Shown: positions 18,161 to 26,011 of the stretch, piece after piece
Layout of the letters: each line of letters starts with the position of its first letter
Position numbering within the stretch: position 1 is the stretch's first letter
Assembly (NCBI GenBank): GCA_964521195.1
Contig: CAZFRE010000004.1
Span: forward strand, 124,001 to 188,000
Direction: 5' to 3'
From: CAWDNM01 sp964521195
GTDB lineage: Bacteria > Actinomycetota > Coriobacteriia > Anaerosomatales > JAAXUF01
Length of the DNA stretch: 64,000 nucleotides
Position numbers and translations under genes: made by a program
Notes under the pieces: generated by a model
Told to the model about the DNA's origin: nothing
The model's input: only the letters and a program-made list of their open reading frames with translations
Database searches by the model: none

Positions 18161-18523
18161 GTGTACGACCTCGAGGGGGTCCTGGGCCCCACGGTCACCC
18201 AGTTCGTCGAGAACCATGTCAGGTCGCTCCTGGCATGGGATATCCTCGTGTTCTTCCACCGCAACCCCGACTCGCTACTGGACTGCGCAGGCCTTGCCGC
18301 GCGTCTTGGACGACGGGTCGAGGAAGTCGAGCCGGAGATCGACGCACTGTGCCGGGGTCACATCCTGCAGCGCACTGGCGACCTGATCGAGTACCGCCCC
18401 ACGCCCGAGCTTCGCGCGCAGGTCGCCGAGTTCGTCGACGCGTGTCAGGACCGCGGTCGCAGGCTCGCGCTCATCGCGCTCGTCCTCCATCGCATCGGCA
18501 AGACCGCGCCCGGACTGGTGTGA
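18161..18523 (+). CDS. predicted small winged-helix protein
   Basis: 120 residues from a GTG preceded by AGAGGAAG about 12 bases upstream; an open frame extends further upstream but is poorly protein-like. The segment from about 20 to 95 (LLAWDILVFFHRNPDSLLDC, then LARVLGRRVEEVEPEIDALC-like helices and a beta hairpin ILQRTGDLIEYRP) looks like a winged helix-turn-helix related to MarR/ArsR-type folds. It ends with a helix rich in Arg and Leu. I do not recognise a named family. About 250 bases of leader contain inverted repeats (CTGTC and GACAG near 18077 and 18093). Confidence 0.6.
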   Translation: MYDLEGVLGPTVTQFVENHVRSLLAWDILVFFHRNPDSLLDCAGLAARLGRRVEEVEPEIDALCRGHILQRTGDLIEYRPTPELRAQVAEFVDACQDRGRRLALIALVLHRIGKTAPGLV

Positions 18524-18574
18524 AGTCCCGCTGCCGTGCATGCGTCCACGAGAACGCGCCGCGCGCCGCAGCGA

Positions 18575-19897
18575 CTAGAGCAGCTCCGACACGTCGATGT
18601 CGAGCGCCTCGGGTGCGATGATCTCCACGATCTCGAGCGATGATGTCGAGAGATCGATGTCTTCCGGCTCCGTGACCTCGAGGCCACGCTGATCGAACGC
18701 GGTTCGCACGACCGGCTCGAGCGGGTCGTCGCCCATGCGGGAGACCACGCCCACGCTCTGATCGGAGAGGCGTACCACGCATCCCACCGGGAACGGGCCG
18801 AGCATGTTGGCGAAGAGCCTTGCGAGGAACGGGTCGAAGTACTGGTTCGCCTCGCGCAGCACCTGCACGAGCGCTCGGTCGGGCGTGAGCGCAGCCGATC
18901 CCGACGTGGGGCTCGTGAGGTTCTCGAACCGGTCGGCGATGCTCACGATCCGGCTGTACGGGTGCGCGACATAGCCCTGGTCGCGGGGCGGGAAGCCCGA
19001 GCCGTTCACGTACATGTGGTGCTCGTAGGAGACCAGCATCGGCGAGACGTCGTCGAGCGCGAGCCGCTGCAGCATCTCGGCGCCGACGCGCGGGTGCTCG
19101 AGCATCATCTGCTCGGCCTGGGCGGGGTCATCGGGGTCGAACGCCGACTTGCCGATGTCGTGCAACAGCGCGGACGTACCGAGCGACGAGAGGCCCTCGG
19201 CGGGCAGCCCGAGCCGGTGGCCCAGCACCAGCGAGTAGCACATGACGTTGAGCGAGTGATAGAGCTGGCGCTCGCTCGGGCGCCGCGCCGCGGCCATCGA
19301 GAGCACGGCGGCCGCATCTTCCTCGAGGCGGGGGATGAGGCTTTCAGCCAGCGCGCGGGCCTCGGTCACCGCGGAGAGGTCACCTGCCGAGACCTGTTCG
19401 AGCATCTTGCGCACGGACGTGACCGAGCGCTGGAACAGCGCCTTGTCCTGCTCGCGGACGATGTCACGCGTGCCAGTCTCCTCTTCCTCGACACGCGCCA
19501 GCACCGATACGGCCACCGAGTGGATGTTGCGCTTGGAGAGCTCGAGACTCAGGTCGAGGTCGGGGGAGGGGCGCAGCGACAGCACCTCGGTGAGCGCGAC
19601 CGCCTCCTTCTGCGTGAAGTTCGCCTGGAACACGAGCGATTCGACCTCGAGCGACTCGAAGATCTCGACCACGGCCGGCAGTCCCGGCACGTCATCGGAG
19701 ATCGGCAGGCTGCCGTGGTAGAGCCGGCCCTGGTGGAGGTTCAGTACGAACGGCTCGGCCGCTGCCGCCTCTCGGATGGCGGTCTCGAGCTCAGCGACGG
19801 CCTCGCCGTACGCGGGGTGCGCCGGCGGGTACAGCTGTACCGCGCGCCGAGCGCCCGCGAGCGCCGTGATCGCCGAACCTGCGCCGTGAAGCGTCAT
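18575..19897 (-). CDS. HD-GYP domain protein, second gene of module copy 1
   Basis: 440 residues. The N-terminal region (about 1-150) contains the AVQLYPPAHPAY segment shared with three other proteins here, then a linker, then an HD-GYP domain (about 215-375) with LLHDIGK, LEHPRVGAEML, SYEHHMYVNGSGFPP and IADRFENLT. The HHExxDGxGYP motif is changed to HHMYVNGSGFPP, so the Asp and Tyr of the motif differ. HD-GYP proteins usually hydrolyse c-di-GMP or related nucleotides; activity here is uncertain given those changes. The start overlaps the upstream repeat-protein stop by ATGA, so translation is coupled. Confidence 0.85.
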   Translation of the reverse strand: MTLHGAGSAITALAGARRAVQLYPPAHPAYGEAVAELETAIREAAAAEPFVLNLHQGRLYHGSLPISDDVPGLPAVVEIFESLEVESLVFQANFTQKEAVALTEVLSLRPSPDLDLSLELSKRNIHSVAVSVLARVEEEETGTRDIVREQDKALFQRSVTSVRKMLEQVSAGDLSAVTEARALAESLIPRLEEDAAAVLSMAAARRPSERQLYHSLNVMCYSLVLGHRLGLPAEGLSSLGTSALLHDIGKSAFDPDDPAQAEQMMLEHPRVGAEMLQRLALDDVSPMLVSYEHHMYVNGSGFPPRDQGYVAHPYSRIVSIADRFENLTSPTSGSAALTPDRALVQVLREANQYFDPFLARLFANMLGPFPVGCVVRLSDQSVGVVSRMGDDPLEPVVRTAFDQRGLEVTEPEDIDLSTSSLEIVEIIAPEALDIDVSELL

Positions 19898-21870
19898 GAG
19901 CCACCACCTCGCTGCCTGACCGTGATGGCTTGGGCTACGAGCTGCTGGACCTCGGCAAAGTGGCCACGCTTGATGAGCGCACGGCGATTCGCGATGCGAG
20001 CCAGCGCCTCGTCGGCGGCCGGCTCGGGCGAGCGGGCAAGCGCGCCGATGAGTTCGCGCGCGAGGCCGAAGTCCGCGTTGTCGACGTCGATCTCGGCGAG
20101 GCGGGCGCCGATGAGCGCGGCCGCGCCGGGCATCCCGCTCTTCACGAGGCCACGTGCGGCGGCCGCGGCGACCTCCTCGGCGGGGTCGCGCAACGCCGAG
20201 CCGAGCAGCGGGAGGACCGCGGGCTCGCCAAGTGACGCGAGCGTGGTGACGACCTCGCGACGGGCCTGCTCCTCAGGGCGCGTCAGAAGTGACTCGATGG
20301 TCGATATCGAGCGCGGGCTGCCGTCGGCGACGAAGCGCTCGACGATGGGTCCGAGCTGGAACCACTGCGCCGTGCCGACCAGGCCGTACAGCAGGTCGAT
20401 GAGCCGTTTGCCGAGCAACTCGCTTGCGACCTCGAGCCCCTCGGCCTTGAGGGCGACGCCTTCGGCCGCGATCGCGGGCTGGACGGACTCGCCGGCGAAG
20501 CGCAGGACCTCGTGCGCCGCCGGCACGAGCTCGCGGTTCTCGACACACGCGCGCACGAGCGCACCCGCGCCCTCGACGTCGACCGCGCTCGCAAGCGCCA
20601 TCTGCAGGCGACCGCTCAGCTCCGGCCACTCCGGATGCATGCCCTGCCGCTGCTGCAGGCTCTCGATCACGAGGCTGACGAGGTCGAAGCGCTTGCGCTC
20701 GATGAGCTTGGGGATCATCCGCGCGATGCCCTCCATGCCCGAGCAGAACCGCTCGTAGTCGGTCTGCTGGTCGAGCAGCGTCAGCATCGTTCGGATCCCC
20801 ACGTCGTCAAGGACCGACGTGGCGGCGGTGGTGACTTCGCGGGCGCGGGCGACGTCGTCCTCGCTCACCGAGCCGGCATGGACGATCGTGCGGAAGGTCT
20901 TGTCGGCGTCGACCAGCGAGGGCTCGACGAGGCGCGCGCCACGGACCTCGAGCATGTGCGCGAGAAACGCTGTCTCGTTGGGACCGTGGCCCGAGGTCGG
21001 GAGTATGTCGAGGACTTCTCGGCGGACCGAATCGGCGACCTCGTCGAGCGGCAGGTTGGCCAGCGCGCTCGACAGGGCGAGCATGTTGCGGCCGAACTTG
21101 CCGTCCAAGACGGCCGTGGCGATGTCGCCGGCGTCCATCATGGCGAACATGCGTGACGCGATCTGGCGCGCCGGTCCGGGCTCGAGCGCGAGTGCCAGGA
21201 GCGCGTCGCGGTTGTCGGCGGGCTGCTGGACGAGCGACCCGGACAGCGCGTCCGCGAGATTATCGGTGCCTTCGTCGCCGGTGACCGACACGAGCTCGCC
21301 GAGGCTCTTGCGCAGCCCCTCCTTGTCCGAGGAGACCGTCGTGAACCACCGGCCGAGTTTCGCGGGGCTGTCGGCGATCTCGAGGAGCATGTCCTCGGAG
21401 GCGAGCGAACTCGCGGCAGTGTGGTCGAGCGTGACAAGCTGGACGTCGGTGAGCGTGACCGTGTAGACGCCCATCTCGGCGATGACCGCGTTGATGCCGC
21501 CTTGCGCGCGCACGTCCTCGGGGGCGCGCGACACGACCGAGAGGAAGTTCAGGAGGTCTTGCGCGCTCGCGTTCTGCGCGATGTCGAGCTGCGCCACGCC
21601 GTGGTCGCGCAGCGTGTTGGCCAGCTCGACGCTGACGGCGATGTTCGTGGCGACCGGCTCGCCCTCGTAGGCGAACCCTGTGGCCGCGACGGTGAGCCTC
21701 AGGTCGGGATTGCCTCGATCGAAGTACTCGGCGAGCGCGGCGATCGCCGCGTCGACGGTCTCCTTGGGGATGGGGCTCGTGGGCGGGTACAGCCGAAGCG
21801 AGCGCGTGCCGGTGGAGAGCGCGCGAAGCACGTTCTCCAGAATGCGCACGTATTCCTGATCGATCGCCAT
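19894..21870 (-). CDS. HEAT-like repeat protein, first gene of module copy 1
   Basis: 658 residues; the ATG at 21870 has AGGGGG five bases upstream. The N-terminal domain carries SLRLYPPTSPIPKETVDAAI and resembles the N-terminus of the HD-GYP partner. The rest is alpha-helical, with HEAT-like units near the C-terminus (ATLASLGEPAVLPLLGSAL and EVAAAAARGLVKSGMPGAAA). No signal peptide, TM helix or catalytic motif is seen, suggesting a cytosolic scaffold. The same gene order recurs at 26012-29586. Confidence 0.75.
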   Translation of the reverse strand: MAIDQEYVRILENVLRALSTGTRSLRLYPPTSPIPKETVDAAIAALAEYFDRGNPDLRLTVAATGFAYEGEPVATNIAVSVELANTLRDHGVAQLDIAQNASAQDLLNFLSVVSRAPEDVRAQGGINAVIAEMGVYTVTLTDVQLVTLDHTAASSLASEDMLLEIADSPAKLGRWFTTVSSDKEGLRKSLGELVSVTGDEGTDNLADALSGSLVQQPADNRDALLALALEPGPARQIASRMFAMMDAGDIATAVLDGKFGRNMLALSSALANLPLDEVADSVRREVLDILPTSGHGPNETAFLAHMLEVRGARLVEPSLVDADKTFRTIVHAGSVSEDDVARAREVTTAATSVLDDVGIRTMLTLLDQQTDYERFCSGMEGIARMIPKLIERKRFDLVSLVIESLQQRQGMHPEWPELSGRLQMALASAVDVEGAGALVRACVENRELVPAAHEVLRFAGESVQPAIAAEGVALKAEGLEVASELLGKRLIDLLYGLVGTAQWFQLGPIVERFVADGSPRSISTIESLLTRPEEQARREVVTTLASLGEPAVLPLLGSALRDPAEEVAAAAARGLVKSGMPGAAALIGARLAEIDVDNADFGLARELIGALARSPEPAADEALARIANRRALIKRGHFAEVQQLVAQAITVRQRGGGS

Positions 21871-22045
21871 ACTCACCCCCTCTGCACGTCCATCATCGCG
21901 TCACGGGCGCATGCCAGCAAGGCGCGATAACGCAGGTAATTCATCTTATCGGTGTTCTGAGCACTTTGGTTGAATACGACATTGCCCGAGCACGAGGTGC
22001 GCGAGCAGCGGGTTTCGCCGTGGCGTTACTGGTAACCTACTGCGC

Positions 22046-23392
22046 ATGAACAGTCTTGCGCTGCAGGTGCTCCTGATCGTCGTCCTCATCGGCATCGAGG
22101 GATACTTCGCGGCTGCGGAGATCGCGCTCATCTCGGCGCGACGCGCGGCGCTGCAGCAGAAGGCCGAGGAGGGCTCGAAGGGTGCGAAGTCCGCACTCGC
22201 CCTCACCGACGATCCCACGCGCCTGCTGGCGACCATCCAGATCGGCATAACCTTCGTCGGCTTCCTGGCGGCCGCGGCCGGTGCCGTGTCGCTGTCGAAG
22301 CCGCTGGAGGAGTGGCTCACCGGCTTTGGCATGCCGCTGCTCGCTCGCGTGGCGCCCGGCCTGTCGGTCTTCGCGGTCACCATCCTCATCAGCTACCTCA
22401 CGCTCGTCTTCGGCGAGCTCGTGCCCAAGCGCCTCGGCCTCCAGCGCGCCGAGAAGGTCGCGTCGGCGGTCGCGGGGCCGATCACGTGGCTCGAGGCGGC
22501 GTTCGCTCCGCTCGTCGCGCTGCTCACCGTCTCCACCGCTGCGGTCGCCAGACTCGTGGGCGTGTCCGGGGACGGCGGACGCCCGGGTGTCTCGGAGGAG
22601 GAGATCAAGCTCCTCGTCACCGAGCAGGGCAGCCTGCTCGACGAAGAGAAGCGCATGATCCACGAGATCTTCGAGCTCGGCGACACGGTGGCGCGCGAGG
22701 TGATGGTGCCCCGCGTCGACATGCAGCTCGCCGAGGACATCGAGACGGTCGCGCGCGCGGCCGAGATCATGCGTGGCACCGGCTACTCGCGACTGCCGGT
22801 CTTCCACGAGGATCACGACAAGATCGTCGGCATCGTGCTGCTCAAGGACCTCGTCGCGCCGCTATCCGAGGGTGGTGGCGACGACCTCGTGACCGGGCAC
22901 ATGCGCGAGCCGGTCTTCGTGCCCGAGACCAAGGGCATCCTGCCGCTCCTATCGGAGATGCGCGCGACGCGCAACCAGATGGTGATCGTCGTCGACGAGT
23001 ACGGCGGGACGGCGGGGATCGTCACGCTCGAGGACATCGTGGAAGAGATCGTGGGCGAGATCGCCGATGAGTTCGACCGCGACCACCGCTACATCACACG
23101 GATCTCCGACTCGGTGTGCGTGATCGACGGGCGCTACTCCATCGAGGAGGCGCTGCAGCGCGGCATGCCGGTCGAGGAGAGCGACGAGTACGAGACGATC
23201 GCCGGTTGGATGCTCGCGAAGCTCGGCCACATCCCGGTTCCGGGCGAGCGCTACGAGCGCAAAGGGTACGAGTTCCGGGTACAGACGATGCGCCGCAGCC
23301 GCATCGCGCGCATCCGCGTGACTTCAACGACCCCGCCATGCGATCCGCCGCAGACCGCCACAGAACCCGACGAGGACGGCGAGAGGGACTAG
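22046..23392 (+). CDS. CNNM/CorC-like protein (DUF21-CBS-CorC_HlyC)
   Basis: 448 residues. Three to four N-terminal TM helices form the DUF21 domain (GYFAAAEIALISARR, LVFGELVPKRLGLQRAE), followed by a CBS pair (about 215-335: EVMVPRVDMQLAEDI, GYSRLPVFHEDHDKIVGIVL, YGGTAGIVTLEDIVEEIVGE) and a C-terminal CorC_HlyC domain (about 355-430). Such proteins export Mg2+ (CorC/MpfA type), with CBS domains sensing ATP-Mg. This fits the cation-handling genes elsewhere in the window. The annotation name hemolysin C is historical. Confidence 0.92.
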   Translation: MNSLALQVLLIVVLIGIEGYFAAAEIALISARRAALQQKAEEGSKGAKSALALTDDPTRLLATIQIGITFVGFLAAAAGAVSLSKPLEEWLTGFGMPLLARVAPGLSVFAVTILISYLTLVFGELVPKRLGLQRAEKVASAVAGPITWLEAAFAPLVALLTVSTAAVARLVGVSGDGGRPGVSEEEIKLLVTEQGSLLDEEKRMIHEIFELGDTVAREVMVPRVDMQLAEDIETVARAAEIMRGTGYSRLPVFHEDHDKIVGIVLLKDLVAPLSEGGGDDLVTGHMREPVFVPETKGILPLLSEMRATRNQMVIVVDEYGGTAGIVTLEDIVEEIVGEIADEFDRDHRYITRISDSVCVIDGRYSIEEALQRGMPVEESDEYETIAGWMLAKLGHIPVPGERYERKGYEFRVQTMRRSRIARIRVTSTTPPCDPPQTATEPDEDGERD

Positions 23393-23422
23393 CCGCCCCG
23401 CACACGCACCGAGGAGCAGCAC

Positions 23423-24364
23423 ATGCCGAAGATGGCCGCCGCCACGCCCACCCGTCCCGGGGATGCGATCGACGCGCACGTCCACCTGTTCACGAAGCCG
23501 CTCATGATGGAGTGGGTCGAGCGCCCCGAGACGCCCGCACGCTTCAAGCAGGCCGCGAAGGAAGGCAAGTGGGGCCGCCGAGGCGAGATGACGCTGCCGG
23601 ATCTCTCGGCCGAGCAGGCCGCGGCGTGGTATGTGGAGCGCATCAACGCGGCGAACGTCGCCAAGGCGCTCATCGTCTCGGTGCTGCCTGAATCGCAGTA
23701 CACGCGCGACTTCATCCGCGCCGCGAACGGCCACGTGCACGCGCTGTGCAACGTGGATCCGCGCGACCCCGGTGCGCCCGAACTGCTCGAACGTGAGATG
23801 GCCGCCGGCTTCCGTGGCGTGAAGCTCTACCCGGTGAACCGCTGCTACCGGCTCTCGGACCCGGCGTGCCGACCCTTCTTCGAGGCCGCCGACGAGCTGA
23901 AGGCGAACGTCATCGTCCACTACGGCGTGACCGTCGACCCCACCGGCGACCTGCGCTACGCCGACCCGCTCGACATGTCGCCGGTCGCCCGCGACTTCCC
24001 GGAGCTCATCTTCACGATCGCGCACTTCGGTGCCGGCTGGCTCGACTCGGTGCTGCGTCTCGCGTACCAGTGCAAGAACGTGTGCGTGGACACGAGCGGC
24101 ACGAACAACTGGATGGACTACTACGTCCCCAAGCTCACGCTCGCGGATGTGTTCGAGCGCTGCCTCACCGCCATGGGGCCGGAGCGCATCCTCTTCGGCA
24201 CCGACTCGGGAACCACTGCCCCCTACCGCCACTGGATCCGCTACATGCAGCAGCGCACCATCGAGGAGATGGGGCTGTCGGCCGGCGACATCGATCTGAT
24301 CATGCGCGGGAATGCCGCGCGCATCTTCCGACTCGACGAGCCGCTGCTGCCAGAAGGGGAATGA
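23423..24364 (+). CDS. amidohydrolase-family (TIM-barrel) hydrolase
   Basis: 313 residues, preceded by GAGGAGC. A metal-binding HxH (AIDAHVHLF, about residue 18-22), a later His (VIVHYG), IAHFGAGW and a C-terminal Asp (ILFGTDSGTTAP) match the Amidohydro_2 group of metal-dependent hydrolases and decarboxylases. The substrate cannot be inferred. The stop overlaps the following methyltransferase start by ATGA, so the two form an operon and may act in one pathway. Confidence 0.85.
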   Translation: MPKMAAATPTRPGDAIDAHVHLFTKPLMMEWVERPETPARFKQAAKEGKWGRRGEMTLPDLSAEQAAAWYVERINAANVAKALIVSVLPESQYTRDFIRAANGHVHALCNVDPRDPGAPELLEREMAAGFRGVKLYPVNRCYRLSDPACRPFFEAADELKANVIVHYGVTVDPTGDLRYADPLDMSPVARDFPELIFTIAHFGAGWLDSVLRLAYQCKNVCVDTSGTNNWMDYYVPKLTLADVFERCLTAMGPERILFGTDSGTTAPYRHWIRYMQQRTIEEMGLSAGDIDLIMRGNAARIFRLDEPLLPEGE

Positions 24365-25170
24365 CGATGCACGTCCACGATCACGACCAGCCCACCGCGC
24401 CGCAGGTCGACTACGACACCTTCGTCAACTGGCCCGCGCGCCTCGAGCGCGAGGCACCGCTCTTCCGACGGCTTTTCGACGAGGTCGGCGCCCGAACCGT
24501 CATCGACGTGGGAGCGGGCAGCGCCCGGCACTCGCTGATGTTCGCGTCCTGGGGCCTGACCGTCGACGCTGTCGATCCCGACGACTCGATGCTCGAGGCC
24601 GCCGAGGCCAACATCGTCGAGAAGGCCGCCGAGGTGGCTGAAGCGGGCGGCGCCGTCCGCCTGACGCGCAGTGGCTTCGGCGAGCTGGCGGCGCTGGGGC
24701 TCGGGCCTGCGGACGCGCTCGTGTGCACCGGCAACGCGCTGCCGCACGTCGGCGGCGTCGATGGGCTGCGGGCAGCATTTGCGGACTTCTCGGCGGTGGT
24801 GGGCCCGGGGGGTGTCGTGGTGCTGCACATGCTCAACCACCAGCGGCTCCTCGACAAGCAACCCCGGGCGATCCCGCCGGTCGTGCGCGAGACGCCCGAA
24901 GGCACGATGGTGTTCCTGCGGGTTCTCGCGTACTCGGAGGACCGCTCGACGATCAACTTCGACTTCGTGACGCTGGTGCGCGACGCCGAGGGTGTCTGGT
25001 CGCTCGCATCGCGACGCTCGGATCACACGGCCCTGCCGGCATCGCTGTTGCGCGAGGAGCTCGAGGCGGCCGGTTTCGAGCGAGTGGAGCTGCTCGGCGG
25101 GCACGACGGGCACGCGCTCACCGACGCCGACGAGAGCGTCATCGTCGTGGCGCGGCGGGCAGAGGGCTAG
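24361..25170 (+). CDS. SAM-dependent methyltransferase
   Basis: 269 residues from the overlapping ATG; a second ATG two codons on is possible. Class I methyltransferase motif I is TVIDVGAGSARHSLMFASWG (about 45-64), the acidic residue after strand 2 is in VDAVDPDDSMLEAA, and motif IV-like ADALVCTGNALPHVG follows. The N-terminus is rich in His and Asp (MHVHDHDQ), perhaps a metal-binding oddity. The substrate is unknown. It is translationally coupled to the amidohydrolase. Confidence 0.86.
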   Translation: MTMHVHDHDQPTAPQVDYDTFVNWPARLEREAPLFRRLFDEVGARTVIDVGAGSARHSLMFASWGLTVDAVDPDDSMLEAAEANIVEKAAEVAEAGGAVRLTRSGFGELAALGLGPADALVCTGNALPHVGGVDGLRAAFADFSAVVGPGGVVVLHMLNHQRLLDKQPRAIPPVVRETPEGTMVFLRVLAYSEDRSTINFDFVTLVRDAEGVWSLASRRSDHTALPASLLREELEAAGFERVELLGGHDGHALTDADESVIVVARRAEG

Positions 25171-25179
25171 CGCCGCCTG

Positions 25180-25899
25180 CTACGCGCCGTCGAGCACCGA
25201 CGGTCCCAACTCGCACGCCCGGCACAGCGCCGCGTTGCAGGCTGCGAGAGGTGAGGTCGGCTCGGCGGGAAGCCACGCGCGTACGTGCGCATCGTCTCGG
25301 AGCGCGGCGTACAGGTGGCATAGCGGCAGTCCCGCGACGTTCTGATAGCAGTCGCGCACGCCCACCTCGGCGACTTGCGCCTCGATGTTGTACGCGCCCG
25401 CACAGCCGAGGAACGTGCCCATCGCCATCCACGCCTCGATCTGGCAGTCGGTCAGTGGCTTCATGGCGACGTCGGTCGTCACGGCGAAGGAGCGTGGCGC
25501 GTCGAGTTCGGGGGTGAGCAGGGCGACGCCGGTCACGACCTGATGAGTGCGGCCGGACAGGGTGCGGAGCATCCGCCAGGCATCGGCGACGTCCACCGGC
25601 TTGCCGAGCACGGCGCCGTCGAACACGACGATCGTGTCGAAACACATCACCAGCCGGTTCTTGGCGTGACCTTCCTCGCGAGCGGCGAAGGCCTTCTCGG
25701 CGGCGAGGGAGGCGGCGAGTGCGACGGGGTCGCTCGCGAGCGGCGAGTCGAGGTCCTCCGGCGTGTCGACCGCAGTCGCCTCGAACGGCAGCGAGAGCCA
25801 CTCGAGCAACCGGCGCCGTCGCGGAGACTGCGAAGCGAGCACCACCTCGGCGGGGAGCGGGGTGGGTTGGGAGGGGCTGTCAGGGGTACGCTCTCTCAT
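25180..25899 (-). CDS. maf: Maf-family nucleotide pyrophosphatase with Cys-rich tail
   Basis: 239 residues. Maf motifs are present: LASQSPRRRRLLE (about 22), FDTIVVFDGAVLGKP with the catalytic Asp (about 87) and GLPLCHLYAAL near the C-terminus. The family hydrolyses non-canonical or modified NTPs such as dTTP/UTP or m7GTP. Differences from typical members are GCAGAYNIEAQ in place of the usual GKAGAYGIQG, and an added tail of about 35 residues with C-x4-C-x2-C (ACNAALCRACE). It is convergent with the methyltransferase gene. Confidence 0.85.
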   Translation of the reverse strand: MRERTPDSPSQPTPLPAEVVLASQSPRRRRLLEWLSLPFEATAVDTPEDLDSPLASDPVALAASLAAEKAFAAREEGHAKNRLVMCFDTIVVFDGAVLGKPVDVADAWRMLRTLSGRTHQVVTGVALLTPELDAPRSFAVTTDVAMKPLTDCQIEAWMAMGTFLGCAGAYNIEAQVAEVGVRDCYQNVAGLPLCHLYAALRDDAHVRAWLPAEPTSPLAACNAALCRACELGPSVLDGA

Positions 25900-25960
25900 A
25901 CTCTGATGATAACGCGGGCGGGCGCCGCTTCGGGCGCACCCGCTCGCGTATTCGAGTCCC

Positions 25961-25966
25961 TATAAT
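25961..25966 (+). promoter_or_regulatory. -10 element TATAAT upstream of module copy 2
   Basis: A perfect TATAAT sits 46 bases before the start of the repeat-protein gene at 26012. No good -35 is seen 17 bases upstream (ACCCGC), so an activator or alternative contacts may be needed. Confidence 0.55.
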
Positions 25967-26011
25967 GGGGCGAGGCGTCGAATGATCGAAACCTCGCTTG
26001 GGGGAGTGTGC

